A stretch of 64,000 bases of DNA from Naganishia liquefaciens (GCA_013423385.1 BLZA01000048.1:62001-126000); one strand, 5' to 3'; positions 9,568-21,130 are shown, counted from the stretch's first letter. The notes: generated from the sequence alone by a model not told the origin. Translations and numbers: made by a program.

Positions 9568-11500
9568 TGTTGGATGCAAGAATGCTTTTTTGTAATAGAT
9601 GACCCATTCACCTGCTCAGTCTTTTCTTTCTCGCATCACTTTGACATTTGAGACCAGCTGACTACATTCCTCTACTATGAGGACAGCTGACTCATTGCAG
9701 CTGCTTTCGGCGATGCGATGAGCGTGTCTTCACAAGACACGTCGCGAAAGAGCTCCTTTCAGATCGTACCCATCAGATGATCCAGTCCGTTCCCTAACCC
9801 ATGGGAAATGTCGATTCATGCGCCTAATTTGCTTGTGTAAAGTCAAAATAGGGTTTATAATTAGCTATTCACGTATACGCGTATGTAGATAGATCGACCT
9901 ATACGTCGCACGCCTCCGCGAAAATGAGACTCATTTCACCCCATGTTGTTCTGTCTTTCAGTGTCAACGACAACTGGGCTCGATTAGCCTCGCGGCAAGA
10001 TGCTGACTTTCGAACTTGATCGTATGCACTGACGCATCTCTATCATAATTAGGGCCCGTTTACTTTGAGTAGTATGCTAAAATTCTGTGCTGAAATGGGC
10101 AATATCGATTGGGATTTTAATTTTTTTCTTTTTTCAGCAACGCGTTTATCGAGCCTTGCTGATCAGTGCAGAGGGGCTTGTTTTCGGTTTTCACTCGACT
10201 CGCTTTCAGCAATCCAGAGGCGCTAAATGACAGCGGCAGACCGCTGTCTCCGTGTCTCACCCGTTGCGAACCACCCCGAAGGGTATATGGCGACGATGGC
10301 ATGCATGCACGATGATCATCGTCGTCTCGTCTTTCGTACGTTGCTGTCTCGACATCATCGACCCCTCCCTTCCACCCGCAATTGGGGGCCGGTGCGACGC
10401 TGCCGGCGACCGAAAAGTGATCGATAGGCGAACAATGCACGGAACGCCCGCAAACTCGAAAGAGGCAGGTGTCAACTCGATACTCATCATACTTTATACT
10501 TCGTGGAAAAACCCTTTATGAGACGTGGCAGTGATCTCATCGCTGGCAGTGGTCATTGCCTCCTCTTCAGTGGTGCTTGCTGCCGCCCCTTCTGTGCCAC
10601 GTCAACCGGTCTGCGAGCCCGATCTTCTTCCAGTAGGCACAGTCCCCTATTCTGCCGTTGACGTTGACCCTGCAGAGCTACTGTGGGATCCGACTTGGCT
10701 TTTTTGGGGAATCTACTGGTCTGGTTGCCTGAGGCACCAGCATGCAGTCTGATGAGAAGAGATATATGAGGAGAATATCTTGGCGGTACCAAAGAGCGAC
10801 CCTTCATTGTCCAATTCTTCACTTCTGGGGTTAAGAAAAACAGGATCCGCTTAAATCGCCTGCATGCACATATGCCGCACGGGATTTTGTGCAAAGCAGG
10901 CAGCCTCCTATCTCAGATCTCGAGCGAGTAGACCCGCCCTTATCCACGCGGTCATCTCTTGTCGGATGGAAATCTGATACGATGTTCGCCGTGGACCCTT
11001 GTCTCCAGCCGGCAATCATTCCCCATCTAGAAGTTGCGCCTTTCCCGTATAACCATGAAATATTGAATGTCAGATTGTCGAGCGCTACTCCTCCTCTCGC
11101 TCCTTATACCGGGCTCCCGCGTCATATTCGGTCGTCGTCTCCCGCTACGTGGCCCTCCAGCCCTATGGAGACCCTCGCTGAAGTCTCTACGTTCGATAAC
11201 AATTACATGGTCACCCTCTCCCTGCCTGTCGATCACTCTCGATCTTCCCAAGCTATCGTATCCAAACGAGAAGATGTCCCTGACGATAATGGCCAAGTAT
11301 GTCATCTAAAGGCACGCGACGCACCGATGTCGGATCTCTGGGAGAGAATGAAGGTGAAATGTTCGCAGTCAATTCACCTTCTAGCTCAGTAGTCGTATAC
11401 CGCTGAGCTATGGGACTTGGAGGCAATGATGCGACATGTACGTCGGGCGTTTGATAATTGTTTGTTTTCGGTTCCTCTCCTTGTTACATGTCATGGCTTG
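9568..11500. other. Gene-poor stretch upstream of the Copia fossil
   Basis: Open frames at 10525-10752 and 10889-11392 lack ATG starts and recognisable domains. Near 11384 an 8-bp hairpin stem (tagctcag ... ctgagcta) with a 13-nt loop resembles a tRNA D-arm but does not complete a cloverleaf. Runs of T near 10120 (tttttttctttttt) are the only other feature. Confidence 0.45.
11384..11412. repeat. Hairpin resembling part of a tRNA
   Basis: TAGCTCAG pairs perfectly with CTGAGCTA around a 13-nt loop. TAGCTCAG followed by a GGT-type loop is what a tRNA D-arm looks like, and both strands show it, but no matching acceptor, anticodon or T-arm was found. It could be a tRNA fragment left by an insertion or a chance palindrome. 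Confidence 0.25.
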
Positions 11501-11522
11501 TCAAGTCGACAGTATCCAACTG

Positions 11523-13643
11523 TTACATCGCTGGCTCGAACTTCGATTTGGCGTGAGAGGTCTCGAGTGGAGAGTAGACGACATCTCTTGAATAGTTGAC
11601 GGATTTATTGAGGGGATCCCAATATCGTCCATAGGAACTACTGTCTTCGCGCCATCCCAACAAAATGCCTGGTCGATATCGCGCTTGGAGTTTATCAGAC
11701 TCTGTCTGGTCTCGAAAGTAAAGTTGAGATCCAAAAAGCCGTAGTGTCTCATGAGCCACATTCTTGCCGGAACACATTGTGTAAGGTATCTTTCTTGTTT
11801 TCGCATTTGGAATTCGATTTTGAACATGAGGCACGTAATTTGCTGCCTCAGCCCAGAATTCTTGAGGAAGTTTTGAATCAATCAAGATGGTTCGGACTGA
11901 GTTCAGGATTGTGAGATGTTGGATTGTGAGATGTTGTCGCTCGACTCGACCATTCGGCGCATGATCCCCAGGAGGAATGGAATTTTCAAGAATCCCATTG
12001 TTGGCAAGCAAGTGCTTGAAACGGTTTGAAGTGTCTTCACTCCCGTTGTCCATGCGCACTCTTTTGATTGTGATTTCGCATTGATTACCAACCAGAATGA
12101 TATATTGTTCGAAGGCTCGTAACGCTTCTGATTTATTCTTGAGAAGATAGAGACGAGTGTATCTTGAATGATCGTCGTAACAAGTCAAGAAGTATCGATT
12201 TCCCCCGAGTGAAGGTGTTCTTGCTGGACCCCAAATGTCGATGTGAACCAGATCATTCGGTCTTTGTGCACGCTCTAATGCTGGATACGTGTTCAATCGT
12301 CTTCCTTTTCCAAGAACGCAGCTTTCGCAAAATGCATATGCTAGATCATGATTCGATATATTTTCCAGTCGCCGTCTAAGAAACCTTCACTGTCCATTCT
12401 AAAGACTTCACGAAAATTGAGGTGACCCAATCTGTGGTGCCAGTGAGTGAGCAAATCAGTCTTAGAGACTATGTGAGCTAGAGAAAATGGCTCGCTGACC
12501 TGCAGAGTGTATAAGCCGGCTCGGTGTGGTGCAGTTCCGATGTGTTTGCCTTGCTTGAAGATGGTGCAATTTTTGCTGCCGGAATGGACGGTGAGACCAC
12601 ATTGAATTAACTTGCGGACAGATAACAAGTTGCATTCCAAATTCGGTATCGAAAGGACGTAGAGGAGATTGAGCGCTCCGTCAAGGCGTAGTGTGTCTTG
12701 GTGAGTAGACCATAGAGATCTACCTCCACCAACAACGACCTCCCGTCGTAAGGGTGTTACATCGTGAAGGTGGGTTTTCGTGCAGACCATATGGTCGGTA
12801 GCACCGGAGTCGATAAAAAATGAGTTTTCGCTGGTGGATCGAACGAAAAGAGCTGTTGCAGTCGCGGGGTTGTCGAAGGTTTGTGCGATTTCATTCTCGT
12901 TGTTGACGGTTGAAGAGACGTTTGCACGGGGGCGGTCTTGATGGCTCACGTTCTTGCGCTTGCCTGCCAGTACCTTGCATTCGTTGGTGGTATGACTGAA
13001 GTTGTACTTGTGAAATTCACACCATTTTTTGTTTTGTGAATCGTCTTTGTTTTGCTTGACCGCAACAGCTGAAGATGTTTCTCCAACTTTCACTCGACGG
13101 TTATACTCGGTTTGCATGTAGGTGAAAATGACTTCGGGTGTCAAATTCTTTTGTTGGTATAGGCTCTGAACGAGCGGATCGAAAGAAGCTGGTAAGTCCC
13201 GCATCATGGCGATAGTGAATAACATTGTGTCGAATGCCACTTTTCCTGTTGCGACGACTTCGAGGTAGGTGGCCTTCAAGATTGACAAGTTCTTGATTGG
13301 ATCGTCGTCATCTTTAATCTTCAAACCCCAAATCGTTTGCATTCGACACACTAGCTCTTGAAACGTTGAGGCACCGCACGTAAGTCTCAATTCGGACCAG
13401 AGAAGAGTAGGCTCGGGTTTGAAAGCTCATCATCTCTGCCTCGACTTGGGAGTAATGGTACTTGAGCACATTGTCGTCTGTTTCGAGGTTTTCGGGATAC
13501 ACCAAAGTCTTCCTCCCCGGATTGCCGCAGTGATCAGAAGCATCCCCAATGCTACGGCTTAACCGTCCCGTCCCCGCCATCCCGAATTGGTCAGCAATTG
13601 CAACTATGGATAATTCGTCCGATGAAGTCGTCCTGATTGTCAT
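11523..13643 (-). mobile_element. Ty1/Copia retrotransposon fossil (gag-integrase part)
   Basis: Minus-strand remains of a Copia-family element. Parts seen in order are a gag-like region, a retroviral-type zinc-knuckle/protease-side region with FIDSGATDHM (the aspartic protease active-site context), a GAG-pre-integrase block (HWHRLGHLNF), an integrase core (DIWGPARTPSLGG, HAPNGRVERQH) and the segment that follows it. The reverse transcriptase and flanking long terminal repeats are not found here. It is broken, with several breaks, and incomplete at its 3' side. Divergence suggests it is not recent. Confidence 0.85.
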
Positions 13644-13970
13644 GGTCTACTCTTGTTTAGGGCTGCGACCACATTACGCCTGTGCTTCCAATATACGCGA
13701 GGCTATCCTTGACCGGCCTGGTGAAGGTCTGAACAAGGTGGAAAGGTGGTTGGAAGGATCGAAGGAAGCCTGCATCGACGCACTCGAAATGACGTCGAAG
13801 AGCTTTCTGCAACTAGTCGACGCTCTCCTCGATGACGGACTCATCGAAGACACGTCTAGGATACCTGCGCGGCTGCGTGTTGCCGTGACATCTACACGTT
13901 GAGAAAAGCAGTGGCATGTCGGACTTTGCGCGATATCTTTCAACTCTCTCTGCAATCCATCTCGATGTGA

Positions 13971-13978
13971 GTCCACGG
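13971..13978 (+). repeat. Left target-site duplication of the nested element
   Basis: GTCCACGG, repeated exactly at 14782-14789 immediately outside the two ends of the 803-bp element. Eight bases is the duplication size of hAT-type (and P-type) transposases. Confidence 0.85.
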
Positions 13979-14781
13979 AGGCCCCCGGGCACTCAAGCCA
14001 AATGGCGCACCCCCCCTTTGGGAAAATCCGAGGAAAAAAAGCACAAAAAAAAGGACAAAAAAGGGTGCGACCTCTGGGTGCTCCCCGACAAAAAAGGACA
14101 GAGGGGGGTGGCTCCTTTCGGCGGCCGAGCAGCACGAGGCATTGTATAGGCGGCCTCGACAGCAAGACTACAATAATCATTCTTTATCCTGCTGCATCTC
14201 GCCCTCCTCCTGCTCCATCTCTGACTCCTCCTGCTCCTCCGCTCTGAAATTCTTCTTAAAACATCGACGTCGCTGCCAGTCCGCTGCAACGAGTGCCGCG
14301 TTGACTGAGTCCGTGGTAAGAACCTGCCATACTTTTCGAGATGGTCCGATCAGTTGATAAAAGACGCTTGAGCTGGACGCTATCTCTTCAAGGTGGGCGT
14401 TGAATGGACCGAAATGGTGGAGCAGCTGGGACTCTGTGATGTGCGTGGCGTACAGACCGTTCCTGCCATGAGAGAATAGTTCTCCATTTGCCTATGATAG
14501 ATGGCTTAAGATCAGTATAACGTATGTAGCTGTTAATCTTTACATACCAACACGGGCTCGTAGATCCAAATATCCTTTCTGATTACGTGGCAGCTGACGT
14601 GGCAAAGGGAGAAAGGACAAAGGGGGGGCGCGACCTTTGGCAAGGCCGCCGGGAAAAGCACAAAAGGGGGGTCCGACCTTGGGCTCTCAGAGGGCAAAAA
14701 GCACTAAAGGGGGGGTGCGACATGACCAAAAAAAAAGGACAAAAAGGGGGTGCGACATTTGGCTTGAGTGCCCGGGGGCCT
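13979..14781. mobile_element. Non-autonomous hAT-like element carrying a gene fragment
   Basis: The ends are inverted repeats: AGGCCCCCGGGCACTCAAGC at the left and its complement at the right, perfect for at least 25 bases except one position further in. An exact 8-bp duplication (GTCCACGG) flanks it. Subterminal arms hold several copies of a gtgcgac/ccccctttt-gcttttt motif in both orientations, the arrangement expected for transposase-binding sites. No transposase is encoded. The centre (14177-14605, minus strand) is an open, apparently spliced coding segment of host type. Superfamily rests on duplication length only; terminal bases do not match a hAT consensus I can name. Confidence 0.8.
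14177..14605 (-). pseudogene. Captured spliced gene fragment inside the element
   Basis: On the minus strand an open frame without an ATG enters from the right arm (…RKDIWIYEPVL), meets gtatgt at 14547, and resumes after catag at 14492 with ANGELFSHGRNGLYATHI, ESQLLHHFGPFNAHLEEI, GPSRKVWQVLTTDSV, then a Glu/Gln-rich tail to a TGA at 14179-14177. The 56-nt gap has a fungal intron's ends and size, and joining the exons keeps the frame open. That is strong evidence of a genuine coding segment taken with its intron. I do not recognise the parent protein. The fragment has no start of its own; its 5' end merges with the subterminal repeats. Confidence 0.65.
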
Positions 14782-14789
14782 GTCCACGG
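14782..14789 (+). repeat. Right target-site duplication of the nested element
   Basis: GTCCACGG, identical to 13971-13978. Confidence 0.85.
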
Positions 14790-15730
14790 AGCCGGGTGCG
14801 CCTTCAATGAGACACGATCATTTAGGACATGCATCATCGCAGCTTCGTCAATGACATCCTGAGTGCTCTCGTTGACCCAAAATTCTATTATGTTTGGGTC
14901 CAGCAGCCTTCCCCGGCGAATATACCCAAGCAAGAGGAGGACGTTTACAGCAGTTCAAAATTCTCGTTGCTGACCAAGAATCGCCTAGGAGCTCTCGACG
15001 GGACGCGCATACCTTGCGTCCTTCTCAGAGGTTACCGCTTATTGCAGTCGGAAAGGCTATTTGTCATTCAATGTCTTGGGCGTCGTCACATTAGACGGAC
15101 TATTCGGATATGAGCACGCAGGATGGGAGGGCTCGGCCCATGACTCCAGGCTATTTGCTGCTGCCATCAGTGAAGCTGGATTCAAACTTGCGGAGGGGTG
15201 GAACTATCTCGCGGACGCTGGTTATGGACAGGGATCCCATTTACTGGTGTCGTATCGTGGCATAAGATATTATCTGAAAGAGAAGGGCCTGGCCCAACAG
15301 AGGTAAGTCTACGCGAGCTCCGCCAATCTGAGTCGCTGAAATCAAACATAGCCTCTGATCGTCCCAACCAGCTCCGAACGCAAATTCTGCAACCTTGCTT
15401 AGCTTGGCAGAGGTCGTCTTCAACTGTTGAAAGGTGGTGTATTATAGTGAAAGAGTATCTATGCTCGGTTGTTTCTCTAACTCGTACAGTTGTAATGCTG
15501 TTGCACCTTATTTCTATCCTTCAACACGCCGACGTGATCCTTCTGACTATTGATTCGCTTCGCAATCGCCTTCCGAATCCAGGATCTGAAACCTCCCTCG
15601 GTGGAAGCCCCTTCGGCTTTCTGTTCCAGCAGAAAGTCCATCATGATTTTGGTGTCGTTTTCACAGAACCTGGCATTTTTGGGTTTCTGGCGCTTGACTC
15701 AGAGTATCCGATTGAGGCTGAATCGCAGGT

Positions 15731-16230
15731 TTGGTAAATGATAGCGAAGTAGATGACGAGCTTGCCCTTGGCCACGCTGCGCAAGCTGCAGCGTATATTT
15801 CAAACGCATGGAATCCCAATACTTACAAGGAAGCAAGAAATTCGCCACAACGGGAGTCATGGAAAACTGCAATTTCAGAAGAACTCGAAAAGATGGAAAA
15901 GTATCAAGTCCTCAAAGTTATCCCTCGCAGCTTGTTGCGTCGAATTCACGACCCGTGTTGGATAAATTCAAAAAGGATCTCAATGAGCGATTTGACTGCG
16001 CGGACAACGGTCTGGTCAATTACTTTCTCGGTTTCAACGTTCACCGCGATCGACAACAGAAGCCACTATATATCGGACAGGAATTCTATATCGATTCACT
16101 GTTAAGAAAATTCGAAATGACCAACTGCAATCCCGTCAGGACACCACTGCCGCCTGGATTTAAGCCGACAGCAGCATCAGACGACGACGTAGAACAGGCC
16201 AAGCACTTGGAATTTCCAAAGATCGTGTAA
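15731..16230 (+). mobile_element. Ty1/Copia reverse-transcriptase fossil
   Basis: Plus-strand fragment of a Copia-family polyprotein: the region before the polymerase (WKTAISEELEKMEKYQV) and a later reverse-transcriptase part (NYFLGFNVHRD, CNPVRTPLPPG). It lies opposite in orientation to the gag-integrase fossil at 11523-13643, so the two are separate or rearranged insertions. Broken and incomplete, with several breaks; neither terminal repeat is recognised. Confidence 0.8.
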
Positions 16231-16249
16231 GAGGACTAACGCTACTGCT

Positions 16250-16803
16250 CAGCTCTTGCTGAAGGCCAGCACGCCCCTCTCGCCCCTCTTCTTGAGATGT
16301 TCGCGCACTTGGACAACGAGTAGGATAAGCAGGACAAAGGAGGATTGAGAATGGAATTACCAAATTGTTGTACGGTAGCAGAAAAGATAAACCGAGTACA
16401 AAAGGTCCTTTCTAGCTAGCTCTGCACTTGTAATCTCTTGTGACTTGTACTTGTAATTCAGCTGAACTCTAGCTTATCCCGTATCGCTTACGAGCTCAGC
16501 TGAAGAGCTGCTCTATAGACGTCATTCACCTTACAGCTACTAGACGAAATGTCAGGTTTCGCTCCGCGGCGGCTGCCACTGTTGCTTCCGCCGCCCACAT
16601 CGCGCGCATTGCGAGCCTCGCCAGCGAGCCCCGCCTGACAAGGGGTAAACGAGCCATCAAGTGCCCGAACCCCCCTCCACATTTCAAGCTAAGTCTGCTT
16701 ATGCCCATTCTGTTATTGCACAACTTGCAGCCTTTGCAGCTTCTGCCGTGACATGCATTTCTCATCAGGGTACTTGGGCTCCCTGCAGCTAGCTGACTTC
16801 TAT
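16250..16803 (-). repeat. ~550-bp dispersed repeat, inverted copy A
   Basis: Read on the minus strand this matches the plus strand at 23194-23766 along its length: shared landmarks are catgtcacggcagaagctgc, gaatgggcat, ggctcgctggcga, ctagctagaaaggacctttt, gtactc and cgttgtccaagtg. Divergence is moderate, with small gaps. No protein is encoded. Part of it begins with TG and could be a terminal repeat remnant, but I could not fix ends or a target duplication. Confidence 0.7.
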
Positions 16804-17310
16804 CTAGTTAGCCAAATCTGCCCGATTTGCCAGTGCACGACTTGCAGCCTTTGCAGCTCTCGCATTGACAGTTTACATTCAAAGGGATCAAGGGCTCCCT
16901 TGTGCAAACTTCAGTTTGCCACCAATCCCGACGTCTATATAATGAAGCTCAAATCACTTGTACTGTAGAAACCCATTCTATTGAATCACGCTTTGCCACC
17001 CAAACTAGAAGCGCCACTGGCTCAGCATTGCTTTGCCTTTACAACTCGTCTCGCCAGTCTCGCTAGTCGTAGTTAACATTACCGCACGATCACTGTTCCC
17101 TTGTCTTCAGCCCCACTATTGTGAACCCTTCAGTAGCTCCACTCTAGCACTTGTCATTGTCTCAGTTCTGACACCGAAGTAGAAGATCGTTGAACGTGCC
17201 AGTTTCTCCGGATATTCCGAGAGTAGCCGGACTCATCTGATCTCATAATCGGTCACTGCTTAGTCATACAAGGCCCTTAGTTGGCGCTCCGTACAGGAGC
17301 TCTACAGATT
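16804..17310. other. Gene-free, repeat-flanked stretch
   Basis: The block gcacgacttgcagcctttgc near 16835 echoes gcacaacttgcagcctttgc near 16720, a small internal duplication at the edge of the dispersed repeat. Nothing else is recognised. Confidence 0.4.
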
Positions 17311-17440
17311 TGCACTTTGCACGAACACCTAAAAGATCGGACATTTCTACTCTGATTCTTTTAGGTGAGTTCTTTATCAGCTAGAAGTGACTTGAAATGT
17401 TCATTAGACATTTCTTCCCTAATTCTTTTAGACTGCGTGT
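17311..17440 (+). repeat. ~120-bp direct repeat, left copy, with palindrome
   Basis: Nearly identical to 21131-21250. It contains a 42-bp imperfect palindrome (17326-17367) whose ends read CACCTAAAAGA and TCTTTTAGGTG, followed by gagttctttatcagctagaa and gacttgaaatgttcattaga. A weaker third relative lies near 19256-19320 (atcagctagaa, aaaagacatttctgctct). Confidence 0.7.
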
Positions 17441-18030
17441 GATGTGAATAAACTGAGTTTGAGGATTGATTAATCATGACCTCGCCTGAGTAATTCGAAT
17501 GTTGCAAGAGTCCACAAATCCGGTTCCGTGATATTTGACGACCAATATTCCATAATTCAACATAAATTTGACTGAAAAACGAGGCAAACCCGCAAAGGAC
17601 TCTGTTGTTTGGAAAGCTTCAAATTTAAGAAACTAGAGAAACAAAGCGGAAACGTTAAAAGAAAGCAAAAACATCAAAAAGAAAACAGAAATGTTGAAAA
17701 GAAAATCGCAACGTCTAACCACACGATTGAAACACAGTAGAAATGTCTGACTTCCACGTGTTCTGGTGGACAGCAATCTAGAAATAGAGACTCTCATCTC
17801 GTGCTGCAAAAGGATGCGAGCAGATCCAAACATGACTCCGAGGCACTGTCCGTCAAAAGGGCGATTAATGTTCAGAGGAGTGCTTTGGCCTTGAGCCGAC
17901 GTCCCGTTCGAAGTCATTGGGCAGAGACAGTATCAGAGCAATGTTTTGCGCTCCATCGCCTTGTTCCGATCGTACATAGACTAATATATTGTTTCGTCAA
18001 CTCTCCCGCCGCGAGGCCGTTTCGCTCGTG
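17441..18030. other. AT-rich gene-free stretch
   Basis: Includes a purine-rich A/G tract with repeated gaaaa-cgaaacgtt-like motifs at 17630-17720 (aaagcggaaacg, aagaaagcaaaaacatc). No gene is recognised. Confidence 0.4.
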
Positions 18031-18388
18031 AGCCCGCCAATGCCAATCGAAGACGCATCACAGGTCCTCGCGAAGCACCACGGCACAAGTCCCGCCTCGC
18101 CATCTATCATCAATCAGAGCCATATGTTCGCCTCCGAGCAGCAGATTGGAAGAAAGGTAAGCTGAGACGACAGGTACCCACCGCTTTACTGATGGGAAAT
18201 TCCTTCAGACGTTACTACATGAAGAGACTCAAGCCATGCAACAAGCACCCACCTCTTGCAGAGACTGGTTGAATGCCGCTAACTTTTTCGTCTCTAGCTG
18301 ACTGAAGCAGCACTAGCCGGATTGGGGGCCGAGGATTGTCAAGCCAAGGTCAACTATTGCATGCCTTGGCTTCACAGGTGAGTAGCGT
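18031..18388 (+). pseudogene. Possible exon remnants of an unidentified gene
   Basis: Two short coding-like exons can be joined: one from ATG at 18041 (MPIEDASQVLAKHHG ... SEQQIGRK) ending at gtaagc (18160), and one from after tctctag (18297) reading LTEAALAGLGAEDCQAKVN to gtgagt at 18381. Both splice signals look authentic and the phase holds. No further exons were found downstream, the 139-nt intron is long for this genome, and no domain is recognised. A truncated gene copy is the simplest reading; a short real gene is possible. Confidence 0.3.
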
Positions 18389-21130
18389 ACAAGATTACCA
18401 GAGAGGTTCGCATACATGCTGCCCTGCAGAATAATCTGTTCGAGCTAAGCGCGATCGCGCTAACGCGCCCAAGCTAGTTCAACAAGGATGATGTAGTAAT
18501 CTCTAATCTACGGGTCAGTTAAATCCTGGTGGCAGCTTGCGATCGTATCATCTGTTGGAGTCTGTTCGGCATGTTTCGCCATCTGGCTGAGTGCGGTTGC
18601 AAAGAACAGAGTGATAGAATACGGAAAGGTGTCAAAAATCGTCGAGATATGTGCAGAATAAGCTTTTGGGCAAACAATCTGAATCTCTTTGGCTAGGTGG
18701 CGAGCGACATCTGTGTTTTTCGACAAGCCGCAAGGCGGGAGCTCAGTTTCGAGAGGTCAACATACCCGAAGCTAACCGATATCGTTATATTCTAGGAGCT
18801 CTTGGAATCAAGGCATTCAATAATTGACCTTGTTTCGCTTATCAAGGGCTCATGAATGAGCCGACAGGTGGTGATTCTTCTTCGCTGATTTACCGGACAG
18901 GCAGCTGCCTTCAAAGAAATCGCGAGCATCGCTGACCAGGGGGACAGAGACCCATAAAGGTTAGGAAATCTCAAATTCAGCCCCGATAGAACCCTCAAGC
19001 TCTGATTTAGTCTTGGGAAGATGTGTACCAGCTTAGTTCTCGACTCTAGTGTGGTACGCCTCCAGAAATCAACGTTGTGAGATACCACATTGCTATGAGG
19101 TCCACTTCTTTCCTTTGCTCCTTCAAAGCGTTTCTGACAGTCGACCTGTTGAAGTGAGATTACAATATGATCAACTCGTCTCACGGTACTGTCTAAAGTT
19201 CTTCCGTTCTGTGCGAATAATTGATACATCAAGCATCTCTGTTCTGTATCTATCAGCTCAGTCTTTGTCATCAGCTAGAATTGATTCCAAATATTAAAAG
19301 ACATTTCTGCTCTTTCTGATTAGCTAACCCTCCTCGAAAAGCAGACCACGTGAAGGTTCAAGAACAACCCTTTTTTTGCGGCAAGTTCGCGGTGTTGATA
19401 TGTTGCTTACTCTGCCCTGAGCCTTGACGCACGATGGAATAGAGCAGCGCTACGAGATCCTGCCTTCAGACTCATCCCTGCTGCAAGCGCTGCGATGTTC
19501 GTCTTACCATACTTGAGTCGAGCAATCAGTCTTGATGCAAGAAAGATCAGGCTATGCTATCGATACAAGCTTCACACAGGCTGGTATCGAACGCTAAGGG
19601 GCTATTTTCTAGCGTCTCTCTTCAAATGAAGAGCCAAGATTAGTTGATCCTGGAGATGTCTTGCATCAAAAGCTAGAACATAGCAAGCAAATCAAACGGC
19701 GATCTAAATGCGTTACAAGACGAAATGCATCTGTTTATGTGGGGAAGGCTGGTAGCTGGTCAGCACTGTGAAGACCCAGACTCAAAGACGATTTCTCAAA
19801 ACTATATTCAACGGTTATAATCAAGGTCTTATCAGGAGAAAACTGATAGTCAGACTCACACTCTTAGTCTGGCAGAAATATAATGTGGATAACTCATTTT
19901 CTTCGTCTCAGATTCAATTTATTCATGATCATTTTTGTGGCTAGGACTATGCCTAACATAGCTGCGAAGGCACATCCAGCTCATCCCCTTCCATATTTAC
20001 CACCATGATCTACTTATACATAGGATTATCAATGTACCATTTGCATTTAACAAAGCCCTCACGAGCTGCCGAGCAGTATCCTTCCCGTGACCAGATTCTG
20101 AAGGGAATCTGCTTCACCAGCGTTCTTGGTGACAGGTTTCTTCTTTTCTTCGTGATTATGCCGCCGGCCTGGGACAAGAGTCGCTCCACATAGAGGTTAT
20201 GATACAGAATCGACTCTGCAATCAGTTTGCCGTGAAGCTGCATTCTGAAAATGGCGATGTTCAAGCTTGTACAAAGCGAGACAGGTTTCCAAAAACCGAC
20301 CCTACTTGACAGTGTTGACCTACAACAAGAACCAACTTCGAAACAAAAATGGGAGTCCCAAGACACATTTCCTGATGGCTTGCCGGGACAAGTTGGAGAA
20401 TCTGGGAATGGACAGCTTCACGGGCTTCCCCAGGACGTAGGAGCCTCGCATGCCAAATAGAGGCTCTTCTGGTCATCGCGTACATGGTCGGCCAATGTTA
20501 GGTGGATTTCGGACACCCGATCCGCCTACCGTCAAAATCTTCGATGATGCGACTCGCAACATCGTGTGAAAATCATGGATCTACAACGGCTTTAACTCAA
20601 ACGCTCGAAAGCATCACCTAAGGAGCTACACCGACAGGTGATCTCCTGGTTTTGGCTCTTGTCAGGCATGCAGCCAAATGCGTTCGCTTTCTTCCGATCC
20701 GGATGCGTGAAACAGGCCGGAAGAGCCCTCGCTTCCCGTCAGGAATGTTCTTTCCATGAAATCTAGACTTCGACCTGGCATACTCTCGTCACTACGAAGC
20801 GATATTGATCCTAGACTCGGAGCAGCGGGAACGGGCGAGATTTTCCTCGCATCTACAAGACGGTCCCATGCAGGTTGTTTCTTTGAAAACTGCGAGGAAT
20901 GCAATCCAGCGCGTTCCTCAGATGCCCGCACGGGCTCAGAAACAGGTCCGAAGTCATACCAACACGGCCTTCCTGTCGGAAATCAACGACTTTGAACACC
21001 ACGTCACTTTTAAGGGACACGTGAATTCTTTGCGCCTCAATCGCGCTTCTGGTGAACGGTTTATCAATATGTCATCTCACTGTGCTCGATTCATCTTGCA
21101 GCAATATATAAACTCTTTTTATTTAGATTC
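18389..21130. other. Gene-poor, repeat-derived stretch
   Basis: Lies between the two ~120-bp direct repeats. The longest frame (minus 18792-19271, 159 codons) has no recognised domain or composition bias. Other frames are shorter. The stretch may be the interior of a long-dead element bounded by the direct repeats, but no element protein is legible. Confidence 0.35.

Larger units (their letters stand above)
13645..15460 (+). mobile_element. PIF/Harbinger transposase, interrupted and decayed
   Basis: A plain DNA transposon of the PIF/Harbinger superfamily. The N-terminal helical part lies at 13645-13947 (GLNKVERWLEGS, LQLVDALLDDGLI, then RTLRDIFQLSLQSISM). The DDE nuclease part lies at 14828-15306: NRLGALDGTRIPC carries the first Asp, EGSAHDSRLF the second, and LADAGYG follows. 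The third acidic residue is expected near 15425 (VERW), after a plausible intron at 15302-15352. Frameshifts are needed in the N part (near 13890) and at 15040, and stops occur after 15400, so the enzyme is dead. An 803-bp non-autonomous element splits the gene at 13979-14781. Terminal repeats of the Harbinger element itself were not located. The companion Myb-like gene is not visible. Confidence 0.8.

Noticed and set aside
10525-10752. Short frame with a hydrophobic, signal-like N terminus
   Set aside because: Begins with GTG in a nuclear genome, no TATA or splice context, and no domain.
10889-11392. 167-codon open frame
   Set aside because: GTG start, no recognised domain, and it runs into the tRNA-like hairpin.
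16364-16755. A solo long terminal repeat in the ~550-bp dispersed repeat
   Set aside because: It starts with TG, but no matching CA end with target duplication could be fixed, and similarity to the other copy runs past the presumed end.
18792-19271. 159-codon minus-strand frame
   Set aside because: Lies between direct repeats, lacks domains and codon-use bias; most likely chance.
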